From: Volvox africanus
Lineage: Eukaryota > Chlorophyta > Chlorophyceae > Chlamydomonadales > Volvocaceae
Length of the DNA stretch: 64,000 bases
Direction: 5' to 3'
Assembly: GCA_030268105.1 (NCBI GenBank)
Contig: BSDZ01000049.1
Span: forward strand, 1 to 64,000
Position 1 is the stretch's first letter. Each line of letters starts with the position of its first letter. The translations under genes were made by a program, and so were the position numbers. Below are positions 20,039 to 32,704 of the stretch, piece by piece. The notes under the pieces are model-generated. The model did not search any database, was not told the DNA's origin, and saw nothing but the letters and a program-made list of their open reading frames with translations.

Positions 20039-20582
20039 CGTGGCTTTCGTGGCTTTCGCCGTACCTTGGTTGTTTTCCGGCCGGGGGGGCCACCAAAGCT
20101 GGCTTTCGTGGCTTTCGCCGTACCTTGGTTGTTTTCCGGCCGGGGGGGCCACCAAAGCTGGCTTTCGTGGCTTTCATGGCTTTCGTGGCTTTCGCCGTAC
20201 CTTGGTTGTTTTCCGGCCGGTGGGGGGCCACCAAAGCAAACCCACCAAAGCCCCGCCCCCTTCCCATCCTCCCCCAAACGGGCTTCTTGCCGCCGTCCCC
20301 GCTGCTGCCCCCGCCACCAAAGCAAAGTCCTTCGCCGCTTCAACCACTGACCCCGCCCCCACCCAGTAACAGCGGACTGCTTCCCTTTCCTTCCCCTGCC
20401 CCTAACCCCGTCCCCCCGCCGCTCCTTCTCTGCCCACCCCACGCCCAACCACTGCGCACAAAAGTATCTGGGCCGGAAAACAACCAAGGTACGGCGAAAG
20501 CCACGAAAGCCACGAAAGCCAGCTTTGGCGGCCCCCCCGGCCGGAAAACAACCAAGGTACGGCGAAAGCCACGAAAGCCACG
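20039..20582. mobile_element. Foldback-like inverted repeat
   Basis: Left arm (20039-20222) is three tandem ~60-bp units starting CGTGGCTTTCG and containing CCTTGGTTGTTTTCCGGCCG; the right arm (20470-20582) is about two of the same units inverted. Arms enclose ~245 bp of C-rich sequence. CGTCTT occurs just outside both ends (20032-20037 and 20583-20588) and may be a target duplication. Tandem-unit arms are typical of foldback elements. No transposase is encoded. Absent from S2. Confidence 0.5.
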
Positions 20583-21042
20583 CGTCTTGCAGGCGGCGTT
20601 AAAAGCCCAAAGCCACAAGCCTGAAGCTCCACTAGGCTTTCAAAAGCTGGGACGCTGCTTTCACAAGACAGCTTTTGCTTTAGACGGCCGTGTCTTTGTG
20701 AAAGTCAGGCTCGTATCTTTCAGAGGGCTTTCATGTGTCTTTCGGTGACTTGCAAAGCAATTTGACACTGGGGGCCATATGTGCACAGGAGGGGCTATTG
20801 CCTCACCATTAGGCCCATTAATAATGCCATTGGCTGCTTCGAGCCAGCCCTATGCAAGCCTACGTAGAGGTTCACTTATGCATCTAGCCACGTCAGGACC
20901 CTTGTGTAGGGATTCAGGTGCGTGCCTGATACCTATCTGTTAAAGACACAGGTTAAGCAATGCTCTATGTAGACCCGGGTGTGATGACCATGTGCAATTG
21001 GATGAACCCTATCCGTCGGTTGATTTACCATGATTATATAAA
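20583..21042. other. Right part of S1, no gene recognised
   Basis: Contains a segment with CTTTCACAAGACAGCTTTTG that occurs once here and twice in S2. Ends in the ATAAA target duplication (21038-21042) of A2. Confidence 0.5.
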
Positions 21043-21465
21043 TGTTGTATATGGTACCCACGAAGGGTGGTATCAAAAGATACCGGTTGTTGTGCCAGAG
21101 CCCGATTAAGTAGAGCCGCCGACTAGGTTGTACTTGAGAGACCATAAGGCCTCGAACCGGGCGTGACCTTCAGAAGTCACCACTACAACCGGAGATTCAG
21201 TGAACCAGGAACCAGATGTTCCACCATTTACCATTCAGGCGGTAAATGGCCCATTCCATACAGGTTATGGAGTAACCGACAGGTTCTGATGTTTCAGGAA
21301 GTCGGTTAGTATTGGTCGTCGACAGCCGAGACCAAATCCACAAATCGAATGCCAGATGGAAACATGAAACAGTTAATATGATAATTAAATATATTATATT
21401 ATAAAATAATAAACGGATAATTATTATATCTTAATGAATTACCGAAATGCATTAAGGATACAACA
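21043..21465 (-). repeat. LTR-A, 3' LTR of A2
   Basis: 423 bp; T at index 244, G at index 372. Confidence 0.95.
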
Positions 21466-21534
21466 ATTGTTCCCCCTCTAGATGCAGCGTCCCGATGCAT
21501 AAGAAGAGAGCAGACAGGTTGAAGTAGGACAGCG

Positions 21535-22311
21535 TCAGAGAGGTCCGTCCTTAGACTGTGCCCGCAGCCTAGCTTCATCAAGCAGGGGTTTCATGTCAGG
21601 GGTGAAGTTACGTGCCGGTTCCCAGCTATTGTGCTCAGATGAATACCCAGACCATTTAACCAGGTACTCATGCACATTGCGCTTACGCCTGCCCTTGCCA
21701 ACACGTCGTGCACGGTAATCTAGGATACGTTCGACAGCATACAGGGTCTGCTTACCCGATAACCAGGTAGAGGGATTAGCTTCCGTAACAGGAGGGATGC
21801 TATCGTTAGCCTCAGGCAGAGTACCCCGATATGGACGTACGAGAGATACATGAAATGTGGGATGAATGCGTAGGTCAGATGGGAGTTGTAACTCTACAGC
21901 CACCGACCCTACCATGCGTACGACAGGATAAGGCCCCACAAAGCGCGGTAATAACTTGCGAGACCCATCAGCCAGGGAACGAAGGTTCTTCGTGCTCAAC
22001 ATAACCAGCTGGCCCTTGGTGAACGTGACGTCCTTTTTGGATTTGTTATAATAGTCCATTGCCCGTTGCTGTGCAGCTTCCAGGCAAGCTTTAGCGTCAG
22101 TTAGTCGGGACACGAAAGACTTAGCAAACGTTTTTGCAGCTGGAACATTTACGTCCAACTCCCGCCAAACAGGCAAAGCAGGGTTAAAACCGTAATTCAG
22201 GAAAAACGGACTATTACCAACGGACCGGTTAGTAGCGTTATTAATGGCAAACTCAGCAGCGGTTAGGTAGGTATCCCATGCAGTAGGGGTGCGTCCTGCA
22301 AAGTTACGGAG
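21535..22311 (-). pseudogene. pol: A2 pol, 3' part (end of integrase and chromodomain)
   Basis: Residues 1085-1340 of pol, from NFAGRT to DGPL, after the solo LTR-B insertion. It includes the integrase C-terminal GPY module and the chromodomain. An ORF of 298 codons extends into the antisense LTR-B (to 22431), which is fortuitous. Confidence 0.9.
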
Positions 22312-23135
22312 TGTTGTGCTACGGTTCATTTCCCGCCGACGCGTAGGTCGACGCGATCCTACGAGGCGAAGTGCTTTGGTGATGAACGCATTACATATGA
22401 ATGAATCTGTATGATATAAATGTATTCGCATACATTTATATATGCATCTGGCATGTTGTCATTATCCATCGCGACATCGCATCATGGCAAATCCGCCTAG
22501 CATGCATGAATGACCGAATCATTGAAGTGCGCATTATGCTCGTGCTACGAAACGATAAGTAATATTATCTGATATAATATTACTTCATTACAGCACACGT
22601 TGAGAGCGCCGCACTCGTCGTGATGCATGCCCTGCAACCGGATATCGTTATCCGGACCCTTGCATCATGCGAATGCCGGAAAGGCTTATACGTTGTTATG
22701 CGTAGACATCGCCTAGACGCAGTAGGGTTGTCACATCTAGGATCGGCCTCCTAATGTGAATCGTACGGCATTGCGATGCTGCGAGTATAACAGATGCGAG
22801 GACGGCTAAGCTAGACAAGACATTCGATACCGGAGAACACTTGTGTGTTCTGCATTACTATTGCTATACGATATTCTACTTAGCCCGAGCTAAGCCTGAA
22901 CTTCGCTAATCACCGCCGCGTGATGATTGCTTGCTTCCGGCGCTGACGGCGATTTCGTCCATTGCATCATTCCGATCTGTAAGACCGTAAGTTATATCTC
23001 TCTTCGTCTTGAAGTCTTCCGCTGTCTCTGTTTGCTCTCGCTTGCCTTGCTGTACTTGCAAGTGCTCGCGCATCGGTGTCGATAGTCTCCAGACGTGCAG
23101 ATACTTATGAGCAAACGCGAACAAGAGGTACAACA
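22312..23135 (+). mobile_element. Solo LTR of family B
   Basis: 824 bp, same ends as LTR-B, flanked by CGGAG (22307-22311 and 23136-23140), with no internal B sequence. Many substitutions and a few small deletions relative to the B1 LTRs show an older insertion. Formed most simply by recombination between the two LTRs of a full element. Confidence 0.95.
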
Positions 23136-26100
23136 CGGAGCATATCACCCAGGACACGGTTAACACGCTCTGTTTGCCTATCAGATTGGGGGTGGTAGGC
23201 GGTGGACAGGTTCACCCGCATTCCTACCAGAGTCCCCAGGGCGCCCCAAAACTTACTTGCAAATTGAGTGCCGCGGTCAGATACCACGGACTTGGGGACC
23301 CCATGCAAACGTACCACATTGTCGAAAAATAGACGGGCCGTTTGCTCAGCTGTGCAGGATGATGTCGTGGGGGCCAGGTGGACCATCTTGGTGAAACGGT
23401 CGACCAGGACCAGCACGGCATCGTATCCTCCCTCAGTTTTGGGCAGCGCAACAATAAAGTCCATAGAGACGCTTTCCCACGGAGCGTCAGGAATAGGAAG
23501 AGGTTGGAGATGCCCATGTGCTTTACCAGACTGGGCCTTATTGCGCTGGCACAGGTCGCAACAGAGGACATAATTTTCGGTGTCCTTAGCCATGCGGGGC
23601 CACCAGAATTGACGCCGCAAAAGCTCTAGTAACCGCGTGCAGCCAGGATGCCCAGCAAGAGGGCCGTCATGAAAACGTGAGAGAAGTTCACGACGTAATG
23701 AATCGTCGTTAGGTACGACAATCTGACGGTGGGATCCTTCCGATCGGATCCATAAGCCATGCTCCTGTACCAAGTGCCCTGTGTTGTTGTGAATTGTGAA
23801 CCACGGGTCGGCTGCATAAGCCTGTTTCAAGCGCTTGGTAAAATCGGAGGGCACGAAGTTAGGTTTTGCCTGAGACCTACTCCGTGTGCTTACCGCCAGA
23901 ATGGCTGCATGCAGTGAGGGGTGCCTACTGAGAGCATCAGCTATGTTAAGTGAGCCGCTCAGGTACTCCCAATCAAAGTTAAACCGTGCCAGGTATTCCA
24001 TCCAGCGGGCCTGGCGTTGGTTAAGGGAGGGCACACCTTGCAGAAATGTAAGGGGTTTGTGATCAGTCTTGAGGGCAAAAGGCCGGCCCTCAAGGTAACA
24101 TCGCCATTCCTTCAAGGCATGTAGGACCGCCAGAAATTCCTGTTCCCCAGTGGTATAACGGGTTTCAGCCCCCGAAAACTTCTTACTCGTGTATGCAATG
24201 GGGCGTCCCTGCTGCAATAGAACTGCCCCCGTCCCATGTATAGATGCATCAGTTATGACCTCTACACGGAACGGCAATGAGTAGTCAGGGAAGTGCAGGA
24301 TAATATCATCAGAGATAGCACGCTTCAAAGCATCAAAAGCTTCTTGGCATGCGGGGGTCCAGGCCTCAGGTGAAGAGAAGGCTCCCTTACGTGTGAGGTT
24401 TGTTAGCGGTGCAGCAATGACTGAGTAGCGCTCTATGAACTTACGAAAGTAGTTGGTCAGGCCCAAAAACTTACGCAGTTCCTGAAGGTTGGAGGGCACT
24501 GGCCAATCCCGAACAACAGCAGTTTTCCGGGGGTCCATCCGTATGCCACCCTGAGACACTATATGCCCCAGATACTCCACCTGTGGTTGTGCCCAGTGGC
24601 ACTTAGAACGCTTAGCATACAGCTGCTCACGCCGCAGAACCTCAAAGACCAGGCGGAGGTGTTGTACGTGCTCCTCACGGGTCTTTGAAAACACCAGGAT
24701 ATCGTCCAGATAACAGATGACGAATTTGTCGATGTATGGCCTGAAGATGCGGTCCATGACGGCTTGGAACGTTGCAGGGGCGTTCGTCAGTCCGAAACTA
24801 AGGACGGTATATTCAAAATGGCCAAACGGCGTACGGAAAGCCGTTTTAGGGATGTCAGATTCTGCTATACGAATCTGATTATACCCCTGCTGGAGGTCAA
24901 TAGAGCTAAAGAATGCAGAATCTTTTAGCTTATCCAGCAGATCATCGACACGTGGGAGGGGGTAACGGTTCTTAACCATTGCGGCATTTAACCCCCTATA
25001 GTCAATGCACATTCTCAGAGTCCCATCCTTCTTTCCCACAAACAGAATAGGGGCGGAGTATGGGGATGTGCTTGGCCGTATCATACCTTTTTTCAGCAGC
25101 TCAGTAACCTGTCGTTTGACCTCGTCCAGCTCCAAGGGGCTTAGCCGATACATGGGGCGGGAAACGGGTACTGCACCAGGCACCAAAGGTATGGTGTGAT
25201 CCACAGGCCGCATTGGAGGCTTACCAGGGACCTCCTGGAATATATCTGCATATTCCTGTAACAGGGCCTCAAGCTCAGGGTCAGTGGCATCAGCTGGCAT
25301 AGAAGTTGCATTCAGGTGCAACTTGGGCCGTACTAGTAAAGCATGGGCCCCCTTGCGAATCATGCGAACTGCTGCTTTTCTGCCAACAACTTCAGGTTCA
25401 GTGTGCTGACAGATAGCAGTGGTTGCATAATTAAAGCAAGGCGCAGGTGTCATCTGATCTGGTGGCTGTCCGGCAGTAGTAAAGGGTACCTTGCAGACTA
25501 GATTCCCCTTGCGCAGGCGCAAAGATTTAGCCTCATAGTCAAGGACAGCCCCATACTGTGCTAGCGTGGAAGAACCCAAGATATACGTGGCAGCGTCAGT
25601 TAGCTCAGGCAACACGTATGGGCGGACATTTAACCTTAAAGGACCTGCAGATAGACGAAGATTTACCTGCCCCAAGATAGCCTGCTTACCCCCATCAGCA
25701 AGGGTAACTTCTGACCAGGAGCATGGGCTAGGTTTCAGGCCAAGCTGCGTAACCACTGATGCCGAAATGAAATCATCACTGGCTCCAGAGTCGGCTAGGG
25801 CGGTGAACGTACGACCTGCCGTACTTACGGTGATCAGAGGTACGCCAGCACCTATCAGGGCAGCAGCTTTAGGCAAGCAGAGAACTGAAATACAGGGTTC
25901 AGTCTCAGGCAAGCCCTCCTGAACCGATTTAGGAGCAGCAAACCAGACGTCAACAGAGTATGGGCTTCCAGGGAGTTGAACAACCTCACCTGCCATATCA
26001 AGGCTATGGAAAAGAGCCGTCCCTGGATTAAACCTTAAGACCCGTTGCATTCCCGACAGAAAAGAAGGGTTGCGTCGGGACACATACTCAGGCAGCAAGA

Positions 26101-26434
26101 TGCATGCTGAGGTATCAGGGTGTTGACGTTTGCATGCCCTAAAGAGAGCTAATTGCTTCTGTAGCTCGCAGAGTGAAGAGGGAGTGAACAAGATAGTATG
26201 CCCACCCAAGTTAGCGGAGGATAGGGGGCGACCTTGAGGCTCAAACAGATTACAAAAGCCATCAAAGCCGGGACGGACAGTTCGTGCATCAAAAGAAAAA
26301 CGTCTCCCTATCACCTGCTCCACTTGGTTTAAAACAGAGGGCAAAAGAGCCCGTACTGCACGGCACTTTGCTACCATCTGGCCCACAGCAAAGACCCCAG
26401 GTGGTGATCCCTCTATACCAACCTGGGCAAGTTC
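23136..26434 (-). pseudogene. pol: A2 pol, 5' part (pre-protease to integrase catalytic core)
   Basis: Open from the gag TAG through DSGA protease, YLDD reverse transcriptase, RNase H, zinc finger and all three catalytic residues (D,D-35-E) of integrase, ending after GDMLR where LTR-B is inserted. A few extra codons come from LTR-B before a stop. It lacks the integrase C-terminal module and chromodomain. NAAMVKN and LHLNATSMP distinguish it from A1. Confidence 0.9.
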
Positions 26435-27831
26435 CTAGTGGTCCTTACCCTTATTTTTCTCCGCCCCCAGCATTGGGCAGGAGTCAACCCTATGTTGGTC
26501 GGAACCGCAACGGAGGCACATCCCATGTTGTTTACGAAAATGGAACTCCCGTCTAGTACATTTGAATGTGGTTAAATATTCCGCTAGGTTCTGCTTGGGC
26601 CCCTTCTTCTGCACGTGGCCCCCTTTTGGGGCCAAGTGCCTCCCCTGCTGTCCGCCGCCCCTCTTAGACTTACCGGCGCCCTTAACCTGCCGCGGCTGAT
26701 CCTCGTGCCCGGTGATGCCTGGACGAACGGATGCAGCCCGCGGTTTTTTGGTCGGGGGCGCCGGGGTCTCCTCGTCAGGGTCGTCGCAGGCCATATCCTG
26801 TACCGACAGCATGTTCATTTTGGGACGGGCCAGTTTGTCAGATTCCCGTCGGGCCAGTAACCTAAGTTCAGCTCCCAGGGAGAACTGAACCAAGTCTGTA
26901 TATGACTTAAAGGTTTTACCCGACAGGTCAGTTGCACAGTCCCCACTAAGGTCGGATGAGAGGCCCTGCTGAAACCAAAACACACGCTCACTATCAGACA
27001 GGTCCGCAATGGGCGTGACAAGAGCCTCAAAGCGGCTCTGATAGGCAGAGACAGTTTCTCCAGGGCGCATGCGATATTTGCCAGCATTTAATTTCAGGCG
27101 TGCCTCAGTGTCACGTGACTGGACCTGGGGTGCAAAACGGACAAGCAGTGCTTCTAGCAGTTCCTCAGATGTATAAGAATCCCTTGCGTTAGTCCATTGA
27201 TCGTGCCATAATCTTGCCGCGCCTTCAAAGGCAGTGGCCAAGAAAAGACGGCGCGTAGAGTCCTGTTGACCCCCACGGGCTGTGGCAAAGTAGTTCCTAA
27301 CATTACGGACAAAGGCCCGTGTTAGAGGCGCAGCAACTCGTCCTAAATCAGAAAGCTTAACATCCATAGGGATATTCAGCTTAGGCACTGCGATCGCTAT
27401 TTTTATCACCTCATCCTCATGTCCAGTATGAGGAGGCCCAGGTGGCCTGGCAGAGGTGCCCGCAACAGCAGCACAAGTTGTTGCGGCAGCAGCGGGAGCC
27501 ATCCCAGGAATATCCACGGCACCAGGTGTCAAATGGTTTGACACTACAGCAGGGCCATGAACATAAAAAGGGGATGGGGCATAAATAGGTGATGTAGGTG
27601 CCTCAGGGGATGCTGTGCCGCCTTGCCTGGGAATAGGTGAAGGCTGGTTCGGAAGGTCGATGCCACCTGCCACAGCAGCATTTGGTGGCTGTGTCAACCT
27701 AGAGAGCCATTCCCACCTATTCGCTTGGCTAGCATTAGCAGCAATCCGGCCAACAAACTGAAAGGTGTTGGCAGCAAGAGCCGAGACAGCATTCGCTAAG
27801 TTCGAGGCTTGCATATTGTATGCCTGAAAGC
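26435..27831 (-). CDS. gag: A2 Gag, main exon
   Basis: 459-residue ORF from ATG 27814 to TAG 26435-26437, same sequence as in A1: capsid domain, basic linker, CCHC knuckle. Contains the 612-nt segment lost from A3. Confidence 0.9.
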
Positions 27832-28018
27832 CTAACAGATCGAACTGCGAGTGACTGTTCTGGCGAAAGGCAAAGCAAAGGCAAGGACCAGGGCCTACCC
27901 AACGCTTGGATGCCTTCGATGAACTTCAAAAATTTTGAAGTCCGCGCATGAAGTTGATTTGCGATGGATCGGAGTGACTGGGCAGAAGTGCCGCTCCGAC
28001 GGGTCTGAGGTGTTGACA

Positions 28019-28368
28019 CTGCAGAAGCACTCACGGTGGTTGGAACAAACACAATACCTTTCAAGTAATAGAGATATATATGTATTAGTGAAAGCCGAAG
28101 TGAATTCACGAAGTCGACTCCTCGTTGGATTCAATGCGAAGGTTAGTACCCGCAACTACAGGGATTCCTCAGCAAAACTGCAATACAAGTTCTAGATAGA
28201 AAGCAGTGTTGCAGGAAGATATTACCTAACAGAGAAGGCAGAATTGTCTAGGTCGCGAGCCACGTTGACCGCGACTAACTTAGAGATTGACTTTAACAGA
28301 AAGCACAGCCAAACTCACAGAGAGCAGGTTCTAAGTGTCACTAGACTAATTTCGTGAATATTACAGAC
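28019..28368 (-). other. Gag intron 1 of A2
   Basis: 350 bp, same boundaries as in A1 (GTCTGTAAT to CTTCTGCAG). Exon 2 is 27899-28018, exon 1 is 28369-28468. Confidence 0.72.
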
Positions 28369-28615
28369 CGGTGGTAGCCGCAGCGAAAATGGCGGCGCTC
28401 AGCTCCTCAGGCAATGTCTCCATGTCCAGAGGGATGTCGGCAGGAGGAAGATCGTGGTCGATGTCCATTTATAAAAGGGCAGCTTGAGTGGCTTGAGCGC
28501 GTTGCGCGGTTAGAGTGGCTTGAGCAGTTACCACAGAAAGACTTGAGAAGGCTTGAACGATTTCAGCGGAAGACTTGACGAGACGTCCCAGGGAGGAACA
28601 GTCTCGATACCAGCT

Positions 28616-29038
28616 TGTTGTATATGGTACCCACGAAGGGTGGTATCAAAAGATACCGGTTGTTGTGCCAGAGCCCGATTAAGTAGAGCCGCCGATTAGG
28701 TCGTACTTGAGAGACCATAAGGCCTCGAACCGGGCGTGACCTTCAGAAGTCACCACTACAACCGGAGATTCAGTGAACCAGGAACCAGATGTTCCACCAT
28801 TTACCATTCAGGCGGTAAATGGCCCATTCCATACAGGTTATGGAGTAACCGACAGGTTCTGATGTTTCAGGAAGTCGGTTAGTATTGGTCGTCGACAGCC
28901 GAGACCAAATCCACAAATCGAATGCCAGATGGAAACATGAAACAGTTAATATGATAATTAAATATATTATATTATAAAATAATAAACAGATAATTATTAT
29001 ATCTTAATGAATTACCGAAATGCATTAAGGATACAACA
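28616..29038 (-). repeat. LTR-A, 5' LTR of A2
   Basis: 423 bp; T at index 244, A at index 372. Differs from its partner LTR at three positions or so. Confidence 0.95.
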
Positions 29039-30217
29039 ATAAACCCCCTGCAAAGCCTATCCCAACCGTCTCAAAACATGGCAGGCTGACCAAATCTCTA
29101 AAGTTACCCTCCAGGCCTCCCCTACCATCACTCGCTAATAGGGCTGGGTTGCCCCAGAGAGGGGCATTGAAGACCCAGGAGCCTGGGTCTACCTGCATTT
29201 AGTCCACATTAATTGACAGGGACAGGTTGTCAAAGGCACTCAACATATGCTCCAAGGTTGGACCTTCTTGCTGGCACGCACAATCTACTTGCCACGGCCC
29301 TGCTGATTCCCCCCTATTCACGGAGGTACAGAGCTTATATATTAGCTTATAGACTCGGTTTGGGTAGGCCCGGCTGTCACGGTCGTGTAAACAAGTTATA
29401 ACGCACGCCCGTCATAAGCCCCACAAAGGAAATGGGCTCTGCTCACGCGTCACGCAATAACAACATATTCCATTGCTCACACCAAATCTTCCTCTTCATT
29501 TTCCCTTCGTGTTGAATTTGATGCCTGGCGCGAACCCCAAGCTATCGCGGCTATGAGCTATCGCGGCGCAGGGACAAACATGAAACTCTGCAAAATCTCT
29601 ACAGTGTTTTGTTTACAATTGAGAAGGAAAAAGTGCATTTGAGAAGGAAAAGATACAAGAGATACAACCCGGTGCCACGGTGGGAAAATGGTGAATATCA
29701 CGTGTGAAATGTGAAATACACTCCGCCAGTATTAGTATAGTCCTGGATGTATTTACAATTATTATATAATGTATATGATTACAATACGCCGGAAACTGAT
29801 GTAAGAAATAAATATAGGCCTTATACCGTATTGTAATACGGTAGCAGCCCTGCCGTACAGTGTGTCGTCGGCCGCGGCGCCGCCGCCTTTGGCCTTGCTC
29901 TCCTCGCCCTCACCCTCGCCAACCTAACATTCAACGGAGGGCGCGATCAGGGCCAAGTAAGAACGCCCCCTCGACCACAAACCTAGCAGCACGCCCGCCC
30001 GCGGATCTACCGCCCTCCAGCCGTCCTCGCCTTCAGCTATGCTGGACCAGTCCATGCATCAGAACACGCAGCTCGGTCGGTCAGCGGCGCCACCAACACA
30101 CGTCAAAACACACACGCGCTTCCCCTTCCCCCCTCCCCTTTTTTGTAGGTGGGAAAGCGCGAGAAACCGTGAAAGACTAACCGAACCAAAGTCTTCCAGT
30201 CGGCCCCCTTCCCTCGC

Positions 30218-30307
30218 CTCCTCCCACACCACGCCACACTTGGGGCCATTGACGTAGTGCACCTCGTCGAACACCAACACCTCCACATCCCGGATGATGT
30301 CGGCTCC
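30218..30307 (-). pseudogene. SKI2/MTR4-type helicase exon, S2 copy
   Basis: Same 30 codons, acceptor and GC donor-like end as in S1. Confidence 0.62.
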
Positions 30308-30564
30308 CTACCAGGCGGGGGAAGGAACGACGGGAAAGGGGCCATGGGAGGAAGGGAGGGAGGTCCAGGGAGGGAGGGAGGGGTAGTAGGATGTGTAGAC
30401 TTGGGTAGTGAGACAGGAAGGCGGGATGGTGGTGGTGATGAGTGGATTGTGAAGAGTGAAGTGGGAAGGGGAGGGGTTGAGCATGCGGACGCGCCAGGGA
30501 GGGCCAACTAGGAGGCAGAGCGCAGGTGGGTGGGCCGAGGGGCTGCAGCCCCCAAACCGCACCT

Positions 30565-31251
30565 TTACTCATCACCACCCATCTGAAAGCCATCAGGGAA
30601 GGCCGCCTTAATGTCTTCATACTTCAGGACCACGGAGCACTCCCACTGCGCCAGATCCTGCAGGGCCGGCGTAATAATGGACGCGACCTCCTCCACCTCC
30701 GCGTCCAGTTCGTCCACGTCGCGGAAGTGCACCTCCTTGTTGCGGACGGTCACCATCTTGTCCGCGCGGCTGATGAACTGAGCGGCCGTCACGCCCAGCG
30801 CGGCTGCGGCGTCTTTAACGCCCTTGTCCGACTCGCCACGCTTTGTGAAGCGTGTGCACCTGGTGACCTTGAACTCCTTCCCGTCCGCAATGAGCAAAAT
30901 TTGAGTCGCGGTGTTTCGCACCCGCTTCACGTTAGCCTTGGCGTGCATTTTCTTCATCTGCTCCATCTCATTTTTCAGCATCTCGATATCTGCACTCTGC
31001 GCATCAAGCTGTTTCAGCACGACTGGTGCGCTGACGTGCACCACGATGTCCCGCACAAGCTTGCGACCGTCGGTGTCCCGGTTTTCAATTTTTTCCCCGG
31101 TAGCAAAGTAAACCGAGCTGACGGCGAACTCAGTTCCAAAGGTCCGTGTAGCTTCGTTAACGGCCCCCTGAATTGCTGGGCCCATGTTTGTTGTTTCACC
31201 TAACTGTATCGTAAGGATAGGATATATTGAGCAGACGGACACCGACAGCAT
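30565..31251 (-). CDS. Unrecognised coiled-coil protein gene (S2 copy, shorter)
   Basis: 206 residues from MGPAIQG (ATG complement ending 31185), or 228 from the upstream ATG. One 22-residue repeat block (66 bp) is missing compared with S1 and S3, in frame. Just upstream of MGPAIQG it reads GETTN where S1 has GGKAN, a small multi-base difference. Confidence 0.55.
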   Translation of the reverse strand: MLSVSVCSIYPILTIQLGETTNMGPAIQGAVNEATRTFGTEFAVSSVYFATGEKIENRDTDGRKLVRDIVVHVSAPVVLKQLDAQSADIEMLKNEMEQMKKMHAKANVKRVRNTATQILLIADGKEFKVTRCTRFTKRGESDKGVKDAAAALGVTAAQFISRADKMVTVRNKEVHFRDVDELDAEVEEVASIITPALQDLAQWECSVVLKYEDIKAAFPDGFQMGGDE

Positions 31252-32636
31252 ATCGGTACGTTTCAAGGAGGCCGTCCCATAGGAGCTATGCAAAACTACC
31301 GACTGCCTCGGAGATGAAAGCAAAGATTGTTTCTTAAACTTCTGGTCGCGGAGCCAAGTCTACGTATCTAGCAGCAGCGACAGTAGAGCGACAATAGAGC
31401 TAGGCAGCAGCGACAATAGAGCTAGTAGCAGCGACAATAGAGCTTAGGCTTGTACGTCGTACGAGTCATGGTGTCACGCTAGTGAATTCTGACTTGACTG
31501 AGCTACTTCTTCGTAGCTCATAATCGCAAGCATGCAAAGATGAACATATTGAAATCACGTAATCAACTTCCATTCACTGCCTCGCAGCGTTTTATCGCGC
31601 TCCCCCTTGGCATTTTCTCGCGCGCGCACACGCGCAACGACACCGCGGAACTTTGCGCACCCCTAAAGAATGCAAGGGAGCTCCTTCTTTGGCGGACGTG
31701 GTGCGAAAGGGCGAAGCGGATGCGTCCATTGCGGTATGTCGTGCATTTTTCCGCGTCCATTGCCGTATGTCGTGCATGTGTTCATCGTCCATTTGTCCAT
31801 TCCCGAATCCCGCGGATGGACTGGGTCATTTTCGCCATTCAGAATCGAGTTAGCCGCGGGCTGGCAGGCGAGAGCGGACGAGGCCAGCCACAGCAACACG
31901 CGCCCCTCCCTTCACCACTTGGCCGCCGATTATTCCCGTTAGCTCCTGACTGCCTCAGATCCGCAACATCCTCGCTGGAGAAGCCCTGGGCGACGCAGCG
32001 ACTCCCTGAAAGCAGGACACCTACCTGCAGTGCCATCTGCCAGGGGTGCAATGGCCGCCCTGAGGCAGCGGCCCCATCGCTGAGCATGAACAGCACAGCC
32101 CAGCAGGCTTAGTGGGCCCACATGTGGCACTGCATTGGCAGGGCACCAACCCCTCCCCCCCCAGGGTTTGTGAGTGCTTAGCCTACAGTCATTTGCAGGC
32201 TAAATACGGGAGCGACCTTGGATTTCAGGGGCATGTACCATCGTGGCTGAGGTCTCTCCCCCTGTCAATACAGTTTTCTGCACTTAGGTGTGTGCAGCAT
32301 CTGAGGAAAGTTGATAGCATCCTTGGCCAATGCCTCTTTCAAGACGTTTTATTGTTCATGTTCCCCCCGGATCTTAGGGACACCCCCACACTTGTGTGGA
32401 ACTTGTAACCTTTTTTCCTTGTGTGTGTGTATGTAACCTTTTCCTCACGGACCTGTGAGAGGTTGGAACCCATATCTAGGTTTGGGTGCACTAACATGAA
32501 TCACCTGAGGCTTCAGAATGCGGTGTTACAGTGGGAGTCTGCTGGTCCAATGACCAGAGACTACGTCTCACTAGCACAAACCACCGGGTCTCAACCACAG
32601 GCCACCTCATCCAGACAACCGGCACACAACACCGGG

Positions 32637-32704
32637 GATGCACCCAGGAATCGAACCCAGGACGACCTTCAGCAAGGTGTTATAGCGTACACCAGGCCAC
32701 ACCA
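32637..32704 (-). mobile_element. tRNA-like SINE head, S2 copy
   Basis: B box complement at 32647-32657; same arrangement as in S1. Confidence 0.45.

Larger units (their letters stand above)
14936..21042. repeat. Spacer S1 (non-LTR module, longest copy)
   Basis: Begins ATAAACCCCC, the right flank of an A insertion, and ends TATATAAA, the left flank of the next. S2 and S3 are copies at offsets of 14,103 and 32,425 from its start. S1 differs from S2 by a 66-bp coding repeat, a longer GT tract and replacement of a 97-bp segment by 1,170 bp at 19411-20580. Confidence 0.9.
21043..29038 (-). mobile_element. Element A2: chromovirus with a solo B LTR in integrase
   Basis: 3' LTR 21043-21465 and 5' LTR 28616-29038, flanked by ATAAA (21038-21042 and 29039-29043). 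Without the solo LTR and its duplicated target it would be full length (about 7.2 kb). Gag is intact, the TAG is present, pol is open from the TAG to the insertion. Confidence 0.95.

Noticed and set aside
20125..20748. 207-codon ORF over the foldback arms
   Set aside because: Its peptide is mainly translation of the ~60-bp units and low-complexity C-rich DNA.
22312..22431. Start of the 298-codon ORF inside the antisense solo LTR-B
   Set aside because: Frame extension by chance; the family B LTR has no conserved coding on that strand.
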